DNA of 64,000 nt from the NCBI RefSeq assembly GCF_004402535.1, contig NZ_SOEY01000006.1, positions 372,001-436,000 on the forward strand, in the 5' to 3' direction. Both the position numbers and the translations under genes were made by a program. Source of the stretch: Cryobacterium glaciale. GTDB lineage: Bacteria; Actinomycetota; Actinomycetes; Actinomycetales; Microbacteriaceae. Position 1 is the first letter of the stretch, and each line of letters begins with the position of its first letter. The notes below the pieces were generated by a model that ran no database searches, was not told the origin of the DNA, and saw only the letters and a list, made by a program, of their open reading frames with translations. This document shows positions 44,749 through 52,776 of this stretch, in pieces.

Positions 44749-46431
44749 TTAGTCGCGGGTGAGCTTGCGGTAGGCGGAGCGGTGCGGCTTGGCGGCATCC
44801 GGGCCGAGACGCTCGATCTTGTTCTGCTCATACGACTCGAAGTTGCCCTCAAACCAGTACCAGTTGGCCGGGTTGTCGTCGGTGCCCTCATACGAGAGGA
44901 TGTGCGTGGCCACCCGGTCGAGGAACCACCGATCGTGGGTGATCACCACTGCGCAACCCGGAAACTCGAGCAGTGCGTTCTCGAGGGAACCGAGGGTTTC
45001 GACATCGAGGTCGTTGGTGGGCTCATCGAGGAGCAGCAGGTTGCCGCCCTGCTTCAGGGTGAGGGCCAGGTTCAGACGGTTGCGCTCACCACCGGAGAGC
45101 ACACCGGCCTTCTTCTGCTGGTCGGGACCTTTGAAACCGAACGTCGACACGTAGGCGCGCGACGGAATCTCGGTCTTGCCGACCTGGATGTAGTCCTGTC
45201 CGTCGGAGACGACTTCCCAGAGCGTCTTGTTGGGGTCGATGCCGCCACGGTCCTGGTCCACGTAGGAGATGTCAACCGTTTCACCGATCTTGAGCTCACC
45301 ACCGTCGAGCGGCTCCTTGCCGACGATGGTCTTGAACAGGGTGGTCTTTCCTACGCCGTTCGGGCCGATGATGCCGACAATGCCGTTGCGCGGCAGGGTG
45401 AAGCTGAGGTTGTCGATGAGCATGCGCCCGTCGAAGCCCTTTTCGAGCTTGGTCGCGTCGATGACCTGGGCGCCGAGGCGCGGGCCCACCGGAATCACGA
45501 TTTCTTCGAAGTCGAGTTTGCGGGTGCTCTCGGCCGCGGTGACCATCTCTTCATAGCGAGCCAGTCGAGCCTTCGACTTCACCTGGCGGCCCTTGGCGTT
45601 GGAACGCACCCATTCGAGTTCGTCGGCGAGACGACGAGACAGCTTCGCGTCCTTCTTGCCCTGCACGAGCAGACGTTCCTGCTTCTTCTCGAGGTAGGTC
45701 GAGTAGTTGCCCTCGTACGGGTACAGGTGTCCGCGGTCGATCTCGGCGATCCACTCGGCGACGTGGTCGAGGAAGTACCGGTCGTGGGTCACAGCGAGCA
45801 CGGCGCCCGGGTACTTGGCGAGGTGCTGCTCGAGCCACAGCACGCTCTCCGCGTCGAGGTGGTTAGTGGGTTCGTCGAGCAGCAGCAGGTCAGGCTTCTG
45901 CAGCAGCAATTTGGTCAGTGCGACGCGGCGCTTCTCACCGCCAGAGAGGTTGGATACTTCGGAGTCACCCGGCGGGGTGCGCAGGGCGTCCATGGCCTGC
46001 TCGAGCTGGGAGTCGAGGTCCCAGGCATCCGCTGCATCGATGGCTTCCTGCAACACGCCCATTTCGGCGAGCAGGGAGTCGAAATCGGCGTCGGGCTCAC
46101 CGAGGGCGAGGCTGATCTCGTTGAAGCGGTCGACCTTGGCCTTGATCGGCCCGACACCCTCCTGCACGTTCTCCAGTACGGTCTTGCTCTCGTCGAGCTG
46201 CGGCTCCTGCATGAGGATGCCGACGGTGTAGCCGGGAGAGAGCCTCGCCTCGCCGTTGCTGGGGGTGTCCAGGCCAGCCATGATCTTGAGAATGGTGGAC
46301 TTTCCGGCCCCATTCGGGCCGACGACACCGATCTTGGCGCCGGGAAAGAAGGACATGGTGACGTCATCGAGGATCAGCTTTTCGCCGATCGCCTTGCGAG
46401 CGCGGACCATTGAGTAAATAAATTCGGCCAT
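44749..46431 (-). CDS. ettA: ABC-F translational throttle protein EttA
   Basis: A 560-residue tandem ABC ATPase without TM domain, acting on the 70S ribosome E-site in response to the energy state. Both nucleotide sites are complete: Walker A GPNGAGKST and GPNGVGKTT, signatures LSGGEKRRV and LSGGERNRL, Walker B DLLLLDEPTNHLD and NLLLLDEPTNDLD. The arm insert (YPYEGNYSTYLEKKQERL) and linker RSNAKGRQVKSKARLARYEE match EttA. I chose ATG 46431 (MAEFIYSM); the longer upstream frame belongs to another gene. TAGACT lies 10 nt upstream. Confidence 0.96.
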   Translation of the reverse strand: MAEFIYSMVRARKAIGEKLILDDVTMSFFPGAKIGVVGPNGAGKSTILKIMAGLDTPSNGEARLSPGYTVGILMQEPQLDESKTVLENVQEGVGPIKAKVDRFNEISLALGEPDADFDSLLAEMGVLQEAIDAADAWDLDSQLEQAMDALRTPPGDSEVSNLSGGEKRRVALTKLLLQKPDLLLLDEPTNHLDAESVLWLEQHLAKYPGAVLAVTHDRYFLDHVAEWIAEIDRGHLYPYEGNYSTYLEKKQERLLVQGKKDAKLSRRLADELEWVRSNAKGRQVKSKARLARYEEMVTAAESTRKLDFEEIVIPVGPRLGAQVIDATKLEKGFDGRMLIDNLSFTLPRNGIVGIIGPNGVGKTTLFKTIVGKEPLDGGELKIGETVDISYVDQDRGGIDPNKTLWEVVSDGQDYIQVGKTEIPSRAYVSTFGFKGPDQQKKAGVLSGGERNRLNLALTLKQGGNLLLLDEPTNDLDVETLGSLENALLEFPGCAVVITHDRWFLDRVATHILSYEGTDDNPANWYWFEGNFESYEQNKIERLGPDAAKPHRSAYRKLTRD

Positions 46432-46436
46432 AGTGT

Positions 46437-47000
46437 TTACCAGTCTATTTGCCGGGTGCCCCCGACCAGACACAAACCAGTCGACAGGATCGGTGCGACC
46501 ACGCTGTGGAAGCCGTCGCTGGCCGGTCCGATCTGGCCGATCAGGCATTCGCCGGCGAACCGCACCGAGAACTGTACGGCGTCGGCAGCGAGATCGGCCT
46601 GGGTGCGATCGAAGGTCACTTCCATGGCGGCACGGTCGAACCCGCCGGCCACGAGCGCGTCGATGTAGGCGCGTCCGTCGGCGGCCGGGTTGGCCTTGGT
46701 GACCGCGGCGGCCAGAAAGTTGAAGTAGACGAGGTTGTCGGCAGCGGTTCCGGTGGGCAGCAGGGTCGGGTCGGGCTCGGGTGTTGCCGAGGCCTCGGGT
46801 GTAGCGGAGCCGGACGACGCTGTCCCGCTGGACGCGGGCTCCGCCGGGCCGCCGGTGCAGGCCGTCAGGCTGATCGTGAGGAGCAGTACCACGCCCACCA
46901 CTCCGGCGCCCACCACTCCCCCGGTACGCGGCGAGCGGCGGGTGCGCCGTCGCGCGGAACCCGTCGTCATTTTCTGCCCTGCTGGTTCTGCCACGCTCAC
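46437..47000 (-). CDS. Secreted lipoprotein of DUF6993 type
   Basis: A 187-residue lipoprotein: basic N-terminus (RRRTRRSPRTGG), hydrophobic stretch, and lipobox LTAC. A Ser/Ala/Pro-rich linker of 35 residues precedes a compact C-terminal domain (LVYFNFLAAAVTKANPAADG, RFAGECLIGQIG, GLCLVGG) with two Cys residues likely to form a disulfide. This resembles the DUF6993 family. GTG 47000 is preferred because GGGGAGG lies 7 nt upstream. It lies 5 bp before ettA on the same strand. Confidence 0.78.
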   Translation of the reverse strand: MSVAEPAGQKMTTGSARRRTRRSPRTGGVVGAGVVGVVLLLTISLTACTGGPAEPASSGTASSGSATPEASATPEPDPTLLPTGTAADNLVYFNFLAAAVTKANPAADGRAYIDALVAGGFDRAAMEVTFDRTQADLAADAVQFSVRFAGECLIGQIGPASDGFHSVVAPILSTGLCLVGGTRQIDW

Positions 47001-47035
47001 GAACTGCCTCCCCCGGTCCACGCACGTGGACGATG

Positions 47036-47596
47036 CTACGAGTCTAAACGCGCATACGCATCCTGATCAGCGTCGGCGTCGGCCGGAATGAAGCCGTCTC
47101 CGGAACGCTCGGTCGGGCCGGGGCCAGCCTCGTATGCGGCGCAGGAGTCGGCGGATTCAAAGGATTCCACCGGTTCCGACTCGGTCGGACCCGATCCGGT
47201 CTGCTCGGTACTGCTCCGCTCGGCACCAGCACGGCTCGGTGCCGCGCTGCGCACCGGCGTCGTGGTGTACCAGGTGAGGTCGTGACCGACAGATTCGGCC
47301 ATGATCTCAACGGAAGTCCCGGATTTTTCCGCGTTGGTCCACTGGCGAATGACCAGCCGTCCGGTGACGACAACGTGCTCGCCCTTGTTTAGAGACTTCC
47401 CCGCATTCGCGGCCAGCTGGCGAAACGTCGTGACGGAGTACCAGCAACTCTCGTCAACGATCCATGCGTCCGTGGCCTTGTCACGGTGGCTCTGGCGTGA
47501 GGCCACCCGAAAGGTGGTGATCGGAGCCCCGTTCTTGCCGAAGGTCAAACGGGGGACGGTACCGATGACTCCGGATATCGTGATTTGGTCGCTCAT
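47036..47596 (-). CDS. ssb: Single-stranded DNA-binding protein, second paralogue
   Basis: A 186-residue OB-fold SSB (residues 1-110: ISGVIGTVPRLTFGKNGAPI, CWYSVTTFRQLAANAGKSL, GEHVVVTGRLVIRQW). The C-terminal tail is long and acidic but lacks the DDxPF tip used by replicative SSB to recruit partners, ending AYARLDS. It is probably an accessory SSB, such as those for competence or stress in actinobacteria. GGGAGAAAT precedes ATG 47596. The main ssb, usually between rpsF and rplI, lies outside the window. Confidence 0.88.
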   Translation of the reverse strand: MSDQITISGVIGTVPRLTFGKNGAPITTFRVASRQSHRDKATDAWIVDESCWYSVTTFRQLAANAGKSLNKGEHVVVTGRLVIRQWTNAEKSGTSVEIMAESVGHDLTWYTTTPVRSAAPSRAGAERSSTEQTGSGPTESEPVESFESADSCAAYEAGPGPTERSGDGFIPADADADQDAYARLDS

Positions 47597-47804
47597 GATT
47601 TCTCCCGGCACGGTGGTCGCGTGAAGACGCAAGCGCTCGGCGCCAGGCGGTCCGCCGGCGCACACGACCCGGGAACGACAACTCGTGCCAGTCTTCGTCG
47701 TCCCCAGGTCGCACACCGCGAGTGTGCCGCCCGAAGCACCGTCTCGGTGCGAGCCGCACGGAATCGGTGGAGAATCCTGCCACCGAAGTGCTGGGGAGGA
47801 GAAG

Positions 47805-48329
47805 CTAGCTGACGAGGTATTCGGAGTACGACTTGCGAATCTTGTTGACCTTCGGCACGGCGACGGCCATGCAGTAGCCCTGACCGGGGTTCTTATTAAA
47901 GAAGTCCTGGTGGTAATCCTCGGCCTCGTGATAGTCGCCGAGCGGTTCGATCGTGGTCGTGATGCCGGAGCCCCACCACTCGGCCGCCCGATCGCGAGCC
48001 GTCTCGAACAACTGCTTCTGCCCATCGTCGGTGTAGAACATGGCCGACCGATACTGGGTACCCACGTCGTTTCCCTGGCGGTTCAGCTGGGTCGGATCGT
48101 GCAGCGTGAAGAACACGTCGAGAATCACGCTGGCCGGAATGACGTCGGGGTCGAAGGTCACAGCAACGGCTTCGGCATGGCCGGTGCGCCCGGTGCAGAC
48201 CGCTTCATAGTTCGGAGTGGCGGTCGTGCCGCCGGTATACCCGGAGACCACGTCGCTCACTCCGCGTAAGACCCGATAAACAGCATCGAGACACCAGAAA
48301 CATCCGCCTGCCACCACAAAAGTTTGCAC
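47805..48329 (-). CDS. msrA: Peptide methionine sulfoxide reductase MsrA
   Basis: A 174-residue MsrA reducing S-methionine sulfoxide in proteins. The catalytic GCFWC lies at residues 9-13, GYTGGTTATPNYEAVCTG follows, and EDYHQDFF and the C-terminal recycling Cys in GYCMAVAV are present. The GTG start at 48329 has no Shine-Dalgarno; TAGGCT ends 6 nt upstream, indicating leaderless translation. Transcribed alone. Confidence 0.95.
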   Translation of the reverse strand: MQTFVVAGGCFWCLDAVYRVLRGVSDVVSGYTGGTTATPNYEAVCTGRTGHAEAVAVTFDPDVIPASVILDVFFTLHDPTQLNRQGNDVGTQYRSAMFYTDDGQKQLFETARDRAAEWWGSGITTTIEPLGDYHEAEDYHQDFFNKNPGQGYCMAVAVPKVNKIRKSYSEYLVS

Positions 48330-48481
48330 CCGTTCAGCCTAACTCGTCGCCTGCTCTGCCCGCAGTTCGAACCGGCCTTCACTGCGCCTGTTCGCCGAAA
48401 GCGGATGTCGGTGGTCACCCATACGGTGAAGGAAACACCTGCGGCCGGCTGGTATCACTGATTTGCAACGAAGGAGCTCGC

Positions 48482-48727
48482 ATGTCCACTCTCAGTGCAC
48501 CACGTACTCGCTCAGCCATGCCGCCCGTGCGTGGCCGCAGCTTCATCCTCGTGCGCGACGGGCTGTGGCGTATCGTCGACCCCAGCGGCGCTGTCATCGG
48601 CTATATCGAACGCCAGGCGGGCGTCGACGGCGATCGATTTAGCGCTCGGCGCGTCGTCTTCGCGACCCGAACCCGCGAGCTCGGCCTGTTTTGTCGCATC
48701 GACGACGCGGTCGACTGCTTTCGCTAG
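48482..48727 (+). CDS. Small protein of 81 residues
   Basis: AAGGAGCTCGC precedes ATG 48482, an excellent ribosome-binding site. The protein (MSTLSAPRTRSAMPPVRGRS, VRDGLWRIVDPSGAVIGYIE, RTRELGLFCRIDDAV) has a folded-looking basic core of about 60 residues containing a short beta-rich segment. Codon use is typical. No family is recognised. It stands between msrA (divergent) and a membrane-anchored protein. Confidence 0.65.
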   Translation: MSTLSAPRTRSAMPPVRGRSFILVRDGLWRIVDPSGAVIGYIERQAGVDGDRFSARRVVFATRTRELGLFCRIDDAVDCFR

Positions 48728-48810
48728 CGGGCACCTTTAACTGCATTTGGGCGGGGGCACGCCGCGTCTGGTCCCCGACAACGGGGCTCGGCGCGGATAA
48801 AATCCACCAC

Positions 48811-49575
48811 ATGGAATGGTGGAATAGCTTCGTAGCCTGGTTTACCGACGTCAGCACCCGACCGCTGGTTTTCACCGCGGTCGTGTTCATCGGCGCGATC
48901 GTCATTGCCAGCGTGCTGGCCGCGTTGATCTCGCGCGGGGCCGTCAAACGGCTCATCACCCAACGGGATCGTGAGATCAAGGTGGCCGCGATAGCGACCC
49001 TCGTCGATGCCGCCACCGAGGCATCCGTCTGGAATTCGCTGACGCCGCAGGAGCAGGTCATGAGCGACCGCGCGGTCGGCCAGGCCGACTTCCAGGTGCG
49101 GTTGCTGCCGATCCGCGGAGCGGGAATCGCCGCCAACTGGGCCGCCCACGAACTGTACGAACTCAAGCGCACCTCTGCCACGTTCGGCTACCAGCTGGAA
49201 CCGGCCCTGGTTGAATTTCGTGACCGCCTGGTCGAATGGCAGAACAAGCCGGCCCGCGCACGGAAGATCTTTCAGGGTGATCTGGACCGGTGGAAGGCGC
49301 AGAACACCTCCACCGAGAAGAGCCTGCTCGCCGAGCAGGAAGCGTGGGTCGCCCAACAACATCACGACCAGTACAACGCGAGCGATTCCGCACCGGGGCC
49401 CATACGGGCAGCGCCGCTCACGCCCGCGGCCGTCAACCGTGGACCGGCATCCGCTTCACCGGTATCTGGGTCCGATGCCTCAACGGAGACCCAGCGCCTG
49501 CTCGACGACGTGAACAAGCTCGAGGTGCGCAGCACCGACCCGCTCACGCGATCCTCGGCGGCGCCCACGCTCTAA
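48811..49575 (+). CDS. Single-TM membrane protein with long cytoplasmic domain
   Basis: A 254-residue protein with one N-terminal TM helix (about residues 17-40: PLVFTAVVFIGAIVIASVLA) and a helical soluble part (GQADFQVRLLPIRGAGIAANW, ELYELKRTSATFGYQLEPAL, DLDRWKAQNTSTEKSLL). A Ser/Pro-rich linker ends in a short helix (TQRLLDDVNKLEVRSTDPL). TAAAAT ends 7 nt before ATG 48811, so leaderless. The family is conserved in Microbacteriaceae as far as I recall but has no assigned function. Confidence 0.75.
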   Translation: MEWWNSFVAWFTDVSTRPLVFTAVVFIGAIVIASVLAALISRGAVKRLITQRDREIKVAAIATLVDAATEASVWNSLTPQEQVMSDRAVGQADFQVRLLPIRGAGIAANWAAHELYELKRTSATFGYQLEPALVEFRDRLVEWQNKPARARKIFQGDLDRWKAQNTSTEKSLLAEQEAWVAQQHHDQYNASDSAPGPIRAAPLTPAAVNRGPASASPVSGSDASTETQRLLDDVNKLEVRSTDPLTRSSAAPTL

Positions 49576-49593
49576 ACGATTAGAGCAATACCA

Positions 49594-49637
49594 ACGAGCC
49601 GGTCGGCGCTTTCGCAGCGCTGGCCGGCTCGTTTTTT
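49594..49637. terminator. Bidirectional terminator between the 254-residue gene and nadE
   Basis: ACGAGCCGG / CCGGCTCGT stem, with inner GGCGC/GCGC pairing, is followed by TTTTTTG. It lies between convergent genes and could act on the plus-strand transcript. Confidence 0.85.
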
Positions 49638-49653
49638 GTCACCCGGTCGAGAA

Positions 49654-50475
49654 CTACTTCCACCACTCGTCGAAGAGGGACGCCGGCACCCGACGCTTGT
49701 GCTCGGTGCTGAGATAGCGCGCTTCGATGGCGTCGGCCACTTCGTCTTCGACCGGCTGGCCCTCGAGAAAGTCGTCTATGTGCTCGTATTGCAGCCCGAG
49801 GTTGGCCTCGTCGGTCTGGCCGGGAGTGTGGTCGAGCAGGTCGGCGGTGGGATCTTTCAGGTAGAGCTGTTCGGGCGCGCCCAACTCCATCAGCAGGGCT
49901 CGGCCCTGACGCTTGGTCAGCCCGGTCAGGGGCAGGATGTCGGTGCCGCCGTCGCCGTATTTGGTGAAGAATCCGGTCACCGCTTCGGCGGCATGGTCGG
50001 TTCCGACTACGAGTAGACCGAGCTGACCGGCCAGGGCATACTGGGCGATCATGCGGGAGCGCGCCTTGACGTTGCCCTTGGTGAAGTCGGTCATGGCCAA
50101 GTCGAGGCTCGCCAGAAATTCGCTCTCGAAACCGTCGACGGCCAGTTCGATGTTGAAGGTGGCCTGCGAGGGCGGGCGGATGAATTCCAACGCGAGTTGG
50201 GCATCCGCTTCGTCGCGCTGAACCGCGTAGGGCAGGCGCACGGCCACGAAAGTCGCCGGGTGCCCCTCGTCGACGAGTTCGTCGACCGCCATCGCACACA
50301 GCCGGCCGGCGAGGGTGGAGTCCTGGCCTCCGCTGATGCCGAGCACGAGGCCCTGGGCGCCGGTGCGCTTGAGGTAGTCCTTGAGGAATTTCACCCGGCG
50401 GCGCACCTCGGCGGCCGGTTCGATGGTGGGTGAGACGTTGAGTTCCGCGATGATTCGCGCCTGGAGTTCTCGCAT
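49654..50475 (-). CDS. nadE: NH3-dependent NAD+ synthetase
   Basis: A 273-residue enzyme forming NAD+ from deamido-NAD+, ATP and ammonia. The ATP-pyrophosphatase P-loop [13 protein letters not shown] (residues 44-56), [33 protein letters not shown] and the [17 protein letters not shown] segment are all as in bacterial ammonia-type NadE; no glutaminase domain is attached. ATG 50475 (MRELQAR) is the usual start; the longer frame would lie in the upstream gap. Confidence 0.95.
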   Translation of the reverse strand: MRELQARIIAELNVSPTIEPAAEVRRRVKFLKDYLKRTGAQGLVLGISGGQDSTLAGRLCAMAVDELVDEGHPATFVAVRLPYAVQRDEADAQLALEFIRPPSQATFNIELAVDGFESEFLASLDLAMTDFTKGNVKARSRMIAQYALAGQLGLLVVGTDHAAEAVTGFFTKYGDGGTDILPLTGLTKRQGRALLMELGAPEQLYLKDPTADLLDHTPGQTDEANLGLQYEHIDDFLEGQPVEDEVADAIEARYLSTEHKRRVPASLFDEWWK

Positions 50476-50820
50476 ACTTGAATCTACCAATCCTCGAGAT
50501 TTCGTGCTGCTGCCGGCGGAATGATCACCGGGCGCCGTCGAACGGTCGCGCTGAATTCCCGTACGGTCAGAGACCGCTCGGTCTCCGACTGGTAACCACT
50601 GTTTTAAGAGGCGATCGATGACGACCTGCCGTGCTCGGCCAGCTGCCTCGTCGTCACCGACATCCTGCCCGCTCCGCTTGCGAGGATGGAGGCGCCCGCG
50701 CGTCGATCCGTTGTTGCAAATCAGAATATATTTCTGAGTAGACGTCATCATATTGTTGAGAATCTCTCGCCTTTAAGGGCGATTTGAGCTAGGATTGTGG
50801 GTGAAGGAGGCACCGTCGCC
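50476..50820. other. Intergenic region between nadE and the HNH pseudogene
   Basis: 345 bp without a convincing gene. It holds two small palindromes: GAGACC-GCTC-GGTCTC (50570-50585) and CAGAA-TATAT-TTCTG (50722-50736). TAGGAT (50790-50795) may be the -10 for the HNH gene, and AAGGAGG (50802-50808) is its ribosome-binding site. Confidence 0.5.
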
Positions 50821-52030
50821 ATGACCCTCACCGCCCCGCCCGCCGCACCCGGCCCTGTGCCGGAACCCGAGGGATCCCTGGTGGCGGCGGTCGCTCAGGC
50901 CGGGTCGATTCTGGCTGCGGCGCTGAACGGGGTTCGGTTCGGTCACCTCGGTGACAGTGAAGCCGTCGCGGTGCTGGCAGCCCTCGAAGGGCTGGGTCGC
51001 AAGGTCGATGGGGCCAGGCTACGAGCCACCACCGACATTGGCGTTCGCGCTGAGACCGATCTCGGCAGCGGGTCGCTCGCCTACCGAAACGGATGCCGCA
51101 ACGGGGTCGAATTCATCAGCCAACTCGCCGGCATCTCCGGCCGCGAAGCCAAACGCCGCCTCAAACTTGGTGAAACCACGGTCGAACGCACCCCGATGGG
51201 CCTGCCCGTGCCCGCCCGGTACCCGGTCATCGCCGACGGACTGGGCAGCGGCGAGCTGGGTATCGAGTCGGCGGAGGTCATCGCCACCACCCTCACCGCG
51301 CTGCACGGCAAGGTCATGCAGGACGACCTCGACCACCTTCGGCCTGCTCCGCAACGGCCTCTACCCGCTGCGCGCCGACGTCACCCCCGAACTAAGCGGC
51401 ATCATGGACACCCTCTTCGACACCCACCTGTCCGCACGGTCGCGCACGCCGCGGTTTGAACCCACCGAACCCGCTGAACCCACTGACGGCAGCGGCTCCG
51501 CGCTGGACGGCCTCACTCTCGACGATCCCAACGGTGACGGTGAACGCTTCAGCGCCGACCCCTTCACCGGTGACACCCGCTACGACGGCGACCGCCGCAC
51601 CGCCGGCGAGAAACGCGCCGACATCCTCCGCGCCGTGTTCGAATCAGCCGCCCGCGACCCGAAAACCCCGACCATGGGCGGCGCCGCCCCCACCGTCATA
51701 ATCCACATCAACGCCACCGACCTCGACAACGAACGCGGCGTCGGCTGGATCGACGGCATCGAAGCCCCCATCAGCTTCCGCCGGGTCAAAGAAACCCTCT
51801 GCACCGGCGGCGCCCAAAAAATCATCCTCAGCGACCACGGCGCCATCCTCTCCCTCGGCGACAAAATACGCTGCTTCACCGCCAAACAACGCGCCGCCAT
51901 CGCCGCCCGCGACGGAGGCTGCATCATCCCCGGCTGCACCATCCCCGCCCGCTGGACCGAAGTCCACCACGTCCACCCCGCCGGACAAGGCGGACCAACC
52001 AACGTCGACAACGGAACACTCATGTGCTGG
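50821..52030 (+). pseudogene. DUF222/13E12-type HNH endonuclease, disrupted
   Basis: ATG 50821 after AAGGAGG opens the DUF222 domain (LVAAVAQAGSILAAALNGVR, ISQLAGISGREAKRRLKLG, GELGIESAEVIATTLTAL). At about 51335 an internal deletion removes roughly 50-60 residues and shifts the frame (DLDH joined to FGLLRNGLYPLRADV). The second frame continues to the HNH motif (CIIPGCTIPARWTEVHHVHP, AGQGGPTNVDNGTLMCW), where the terminal repeat of a recombinase element interrupts it. The missing C-terminus corresponds to the fragment at 30923-31090. Two independent lesions make it inactive. Confidence 0.85.
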
Positions 52031-52056
52031 TTATGCCGATATCGGCATAACCAGCA
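52025..52056. repeat. 32-bp perfect palindrome at the element/host junction
   Basis: TGCTGG-TTATGCCGAT and its exact mirror ATCGGCATAA-CCAGCA form a perfect palindrome without a spacer. The outer TGCTGG is the host HNH codon pair (Cys-Trp), the inner part is the element box. It may be the recombination core, or result from duplication of target bases on insertion. Confidence 0.85.
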
Positions 52057-52141
52057 TTATGCCGATGTCCGGATTATGCCGATGTTGACGGTGGATCCCT
52101 TGTCTGTGCTGGCATCGGCGTGGGTGTTGTCGGCATAATCA
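52054..52141 (+). repeat. Left terminal inverted repeat of recombinase element
   Basis: This 88-bp repeat is the inverted counterpart (86/88) of 30835-30922. Boxes ATTATGCCGATGT at 52056 and 52073 and inverted TCGGCATAA near the inner end are probable recombinase binding sites. The first recombinase gene begins 57 bp further on. Confidence 0.9.
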
Positions 52142-52198
52142 GGGCCCGGGTCCACGCTGGTCCTTCGTCGAGCGACGGAAGACGCAGTGGTCGTTGTA

Positions 52199-52776
52199 AT
52201 GAATGTTTCCGTGTCTGGACCGTTCGAGTCATGGGCTGCAGGACTCGAACGGTATCTGGCTGGGTCGGCGTATGCTCCGACGTCCATCGGGTCGCGGATG
52301 CGGTTGTTCGCGCATTTGAGCGGGTGGTGCAGCACCGAGCATCTCTCAGCAGCGCAGCTGGTTTCGGCGGTAATCGATCGGTTCCTTATCGCGCGAAAGA
52401 AGACCCACGTTGATTTGTCGTCGACGGGGCAGTTGGCCCCGCTGCTCACTTTTCTGCGCTCGGTTGGCGCGATCCCGTCCGCAACTGCGTGCGTCGCTGC
52501 TCCGGTGGGGCCTGTTGATGCGGTGTTGGACCGCTGGGCTGCGTTTTTACTGGGTGACCGAGCACTTTTTCCGACGACGGTTGTGTATTACCGGGCGCTG
52601 GCGGCGCCGTTCGTCGTCTCACGGTTGCGCGGGTCGGTGCTGGAATGGGACACGGTCGATGCGAAAGTGGTCGCGGAGTTTGTCTCATCGACGATTCCCC
52701 AACTGTCGGTGGGAACAGCGAAGCTGACGATTACGGCGTTGCGGTCGCTGCTGCGGTATCTGTTCCTCAGCAGCGC
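52199..52776 (+). pseudogene. Tyrosine recombinase, N-terminal part, cut by an IS
   Basis: MNVSVSGPFESWAAGLERYL, SIGSRMRLFAHLSGWCSTEH, FPTTVVYYRALAAPFVVSRL and LSVGTAKLTITALRSLLRYL match the SAM-like core-binding domain of tyrosine recombinases. After about 192 codons the IS256-family end interrupts it before the catalytic domain. It lies just inside the left terminal repeat, as does the first gene of recombinase-in-trio elements. Confidence 0.75.

Noticed and set aside
44674..46413. 579-residue frame antisense to ettA
   Set aside because: Exact mirror of a conserved ABC-F gene; no start context or domain.
50821..52030. HNH protein as part of a restriction or defence system
   Set aside because: DUF222/13E12 HNH genes are abundant repetitive genes in actinobacteria, and this copy is broken twice.
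52025..52141. Repeated TTATGCCGA boxes as a CRISPR array
   Set aside because: Spacing is short and irregular, orientation is mixed and no cas genes are present; the boxes belong to a recombinase element end.
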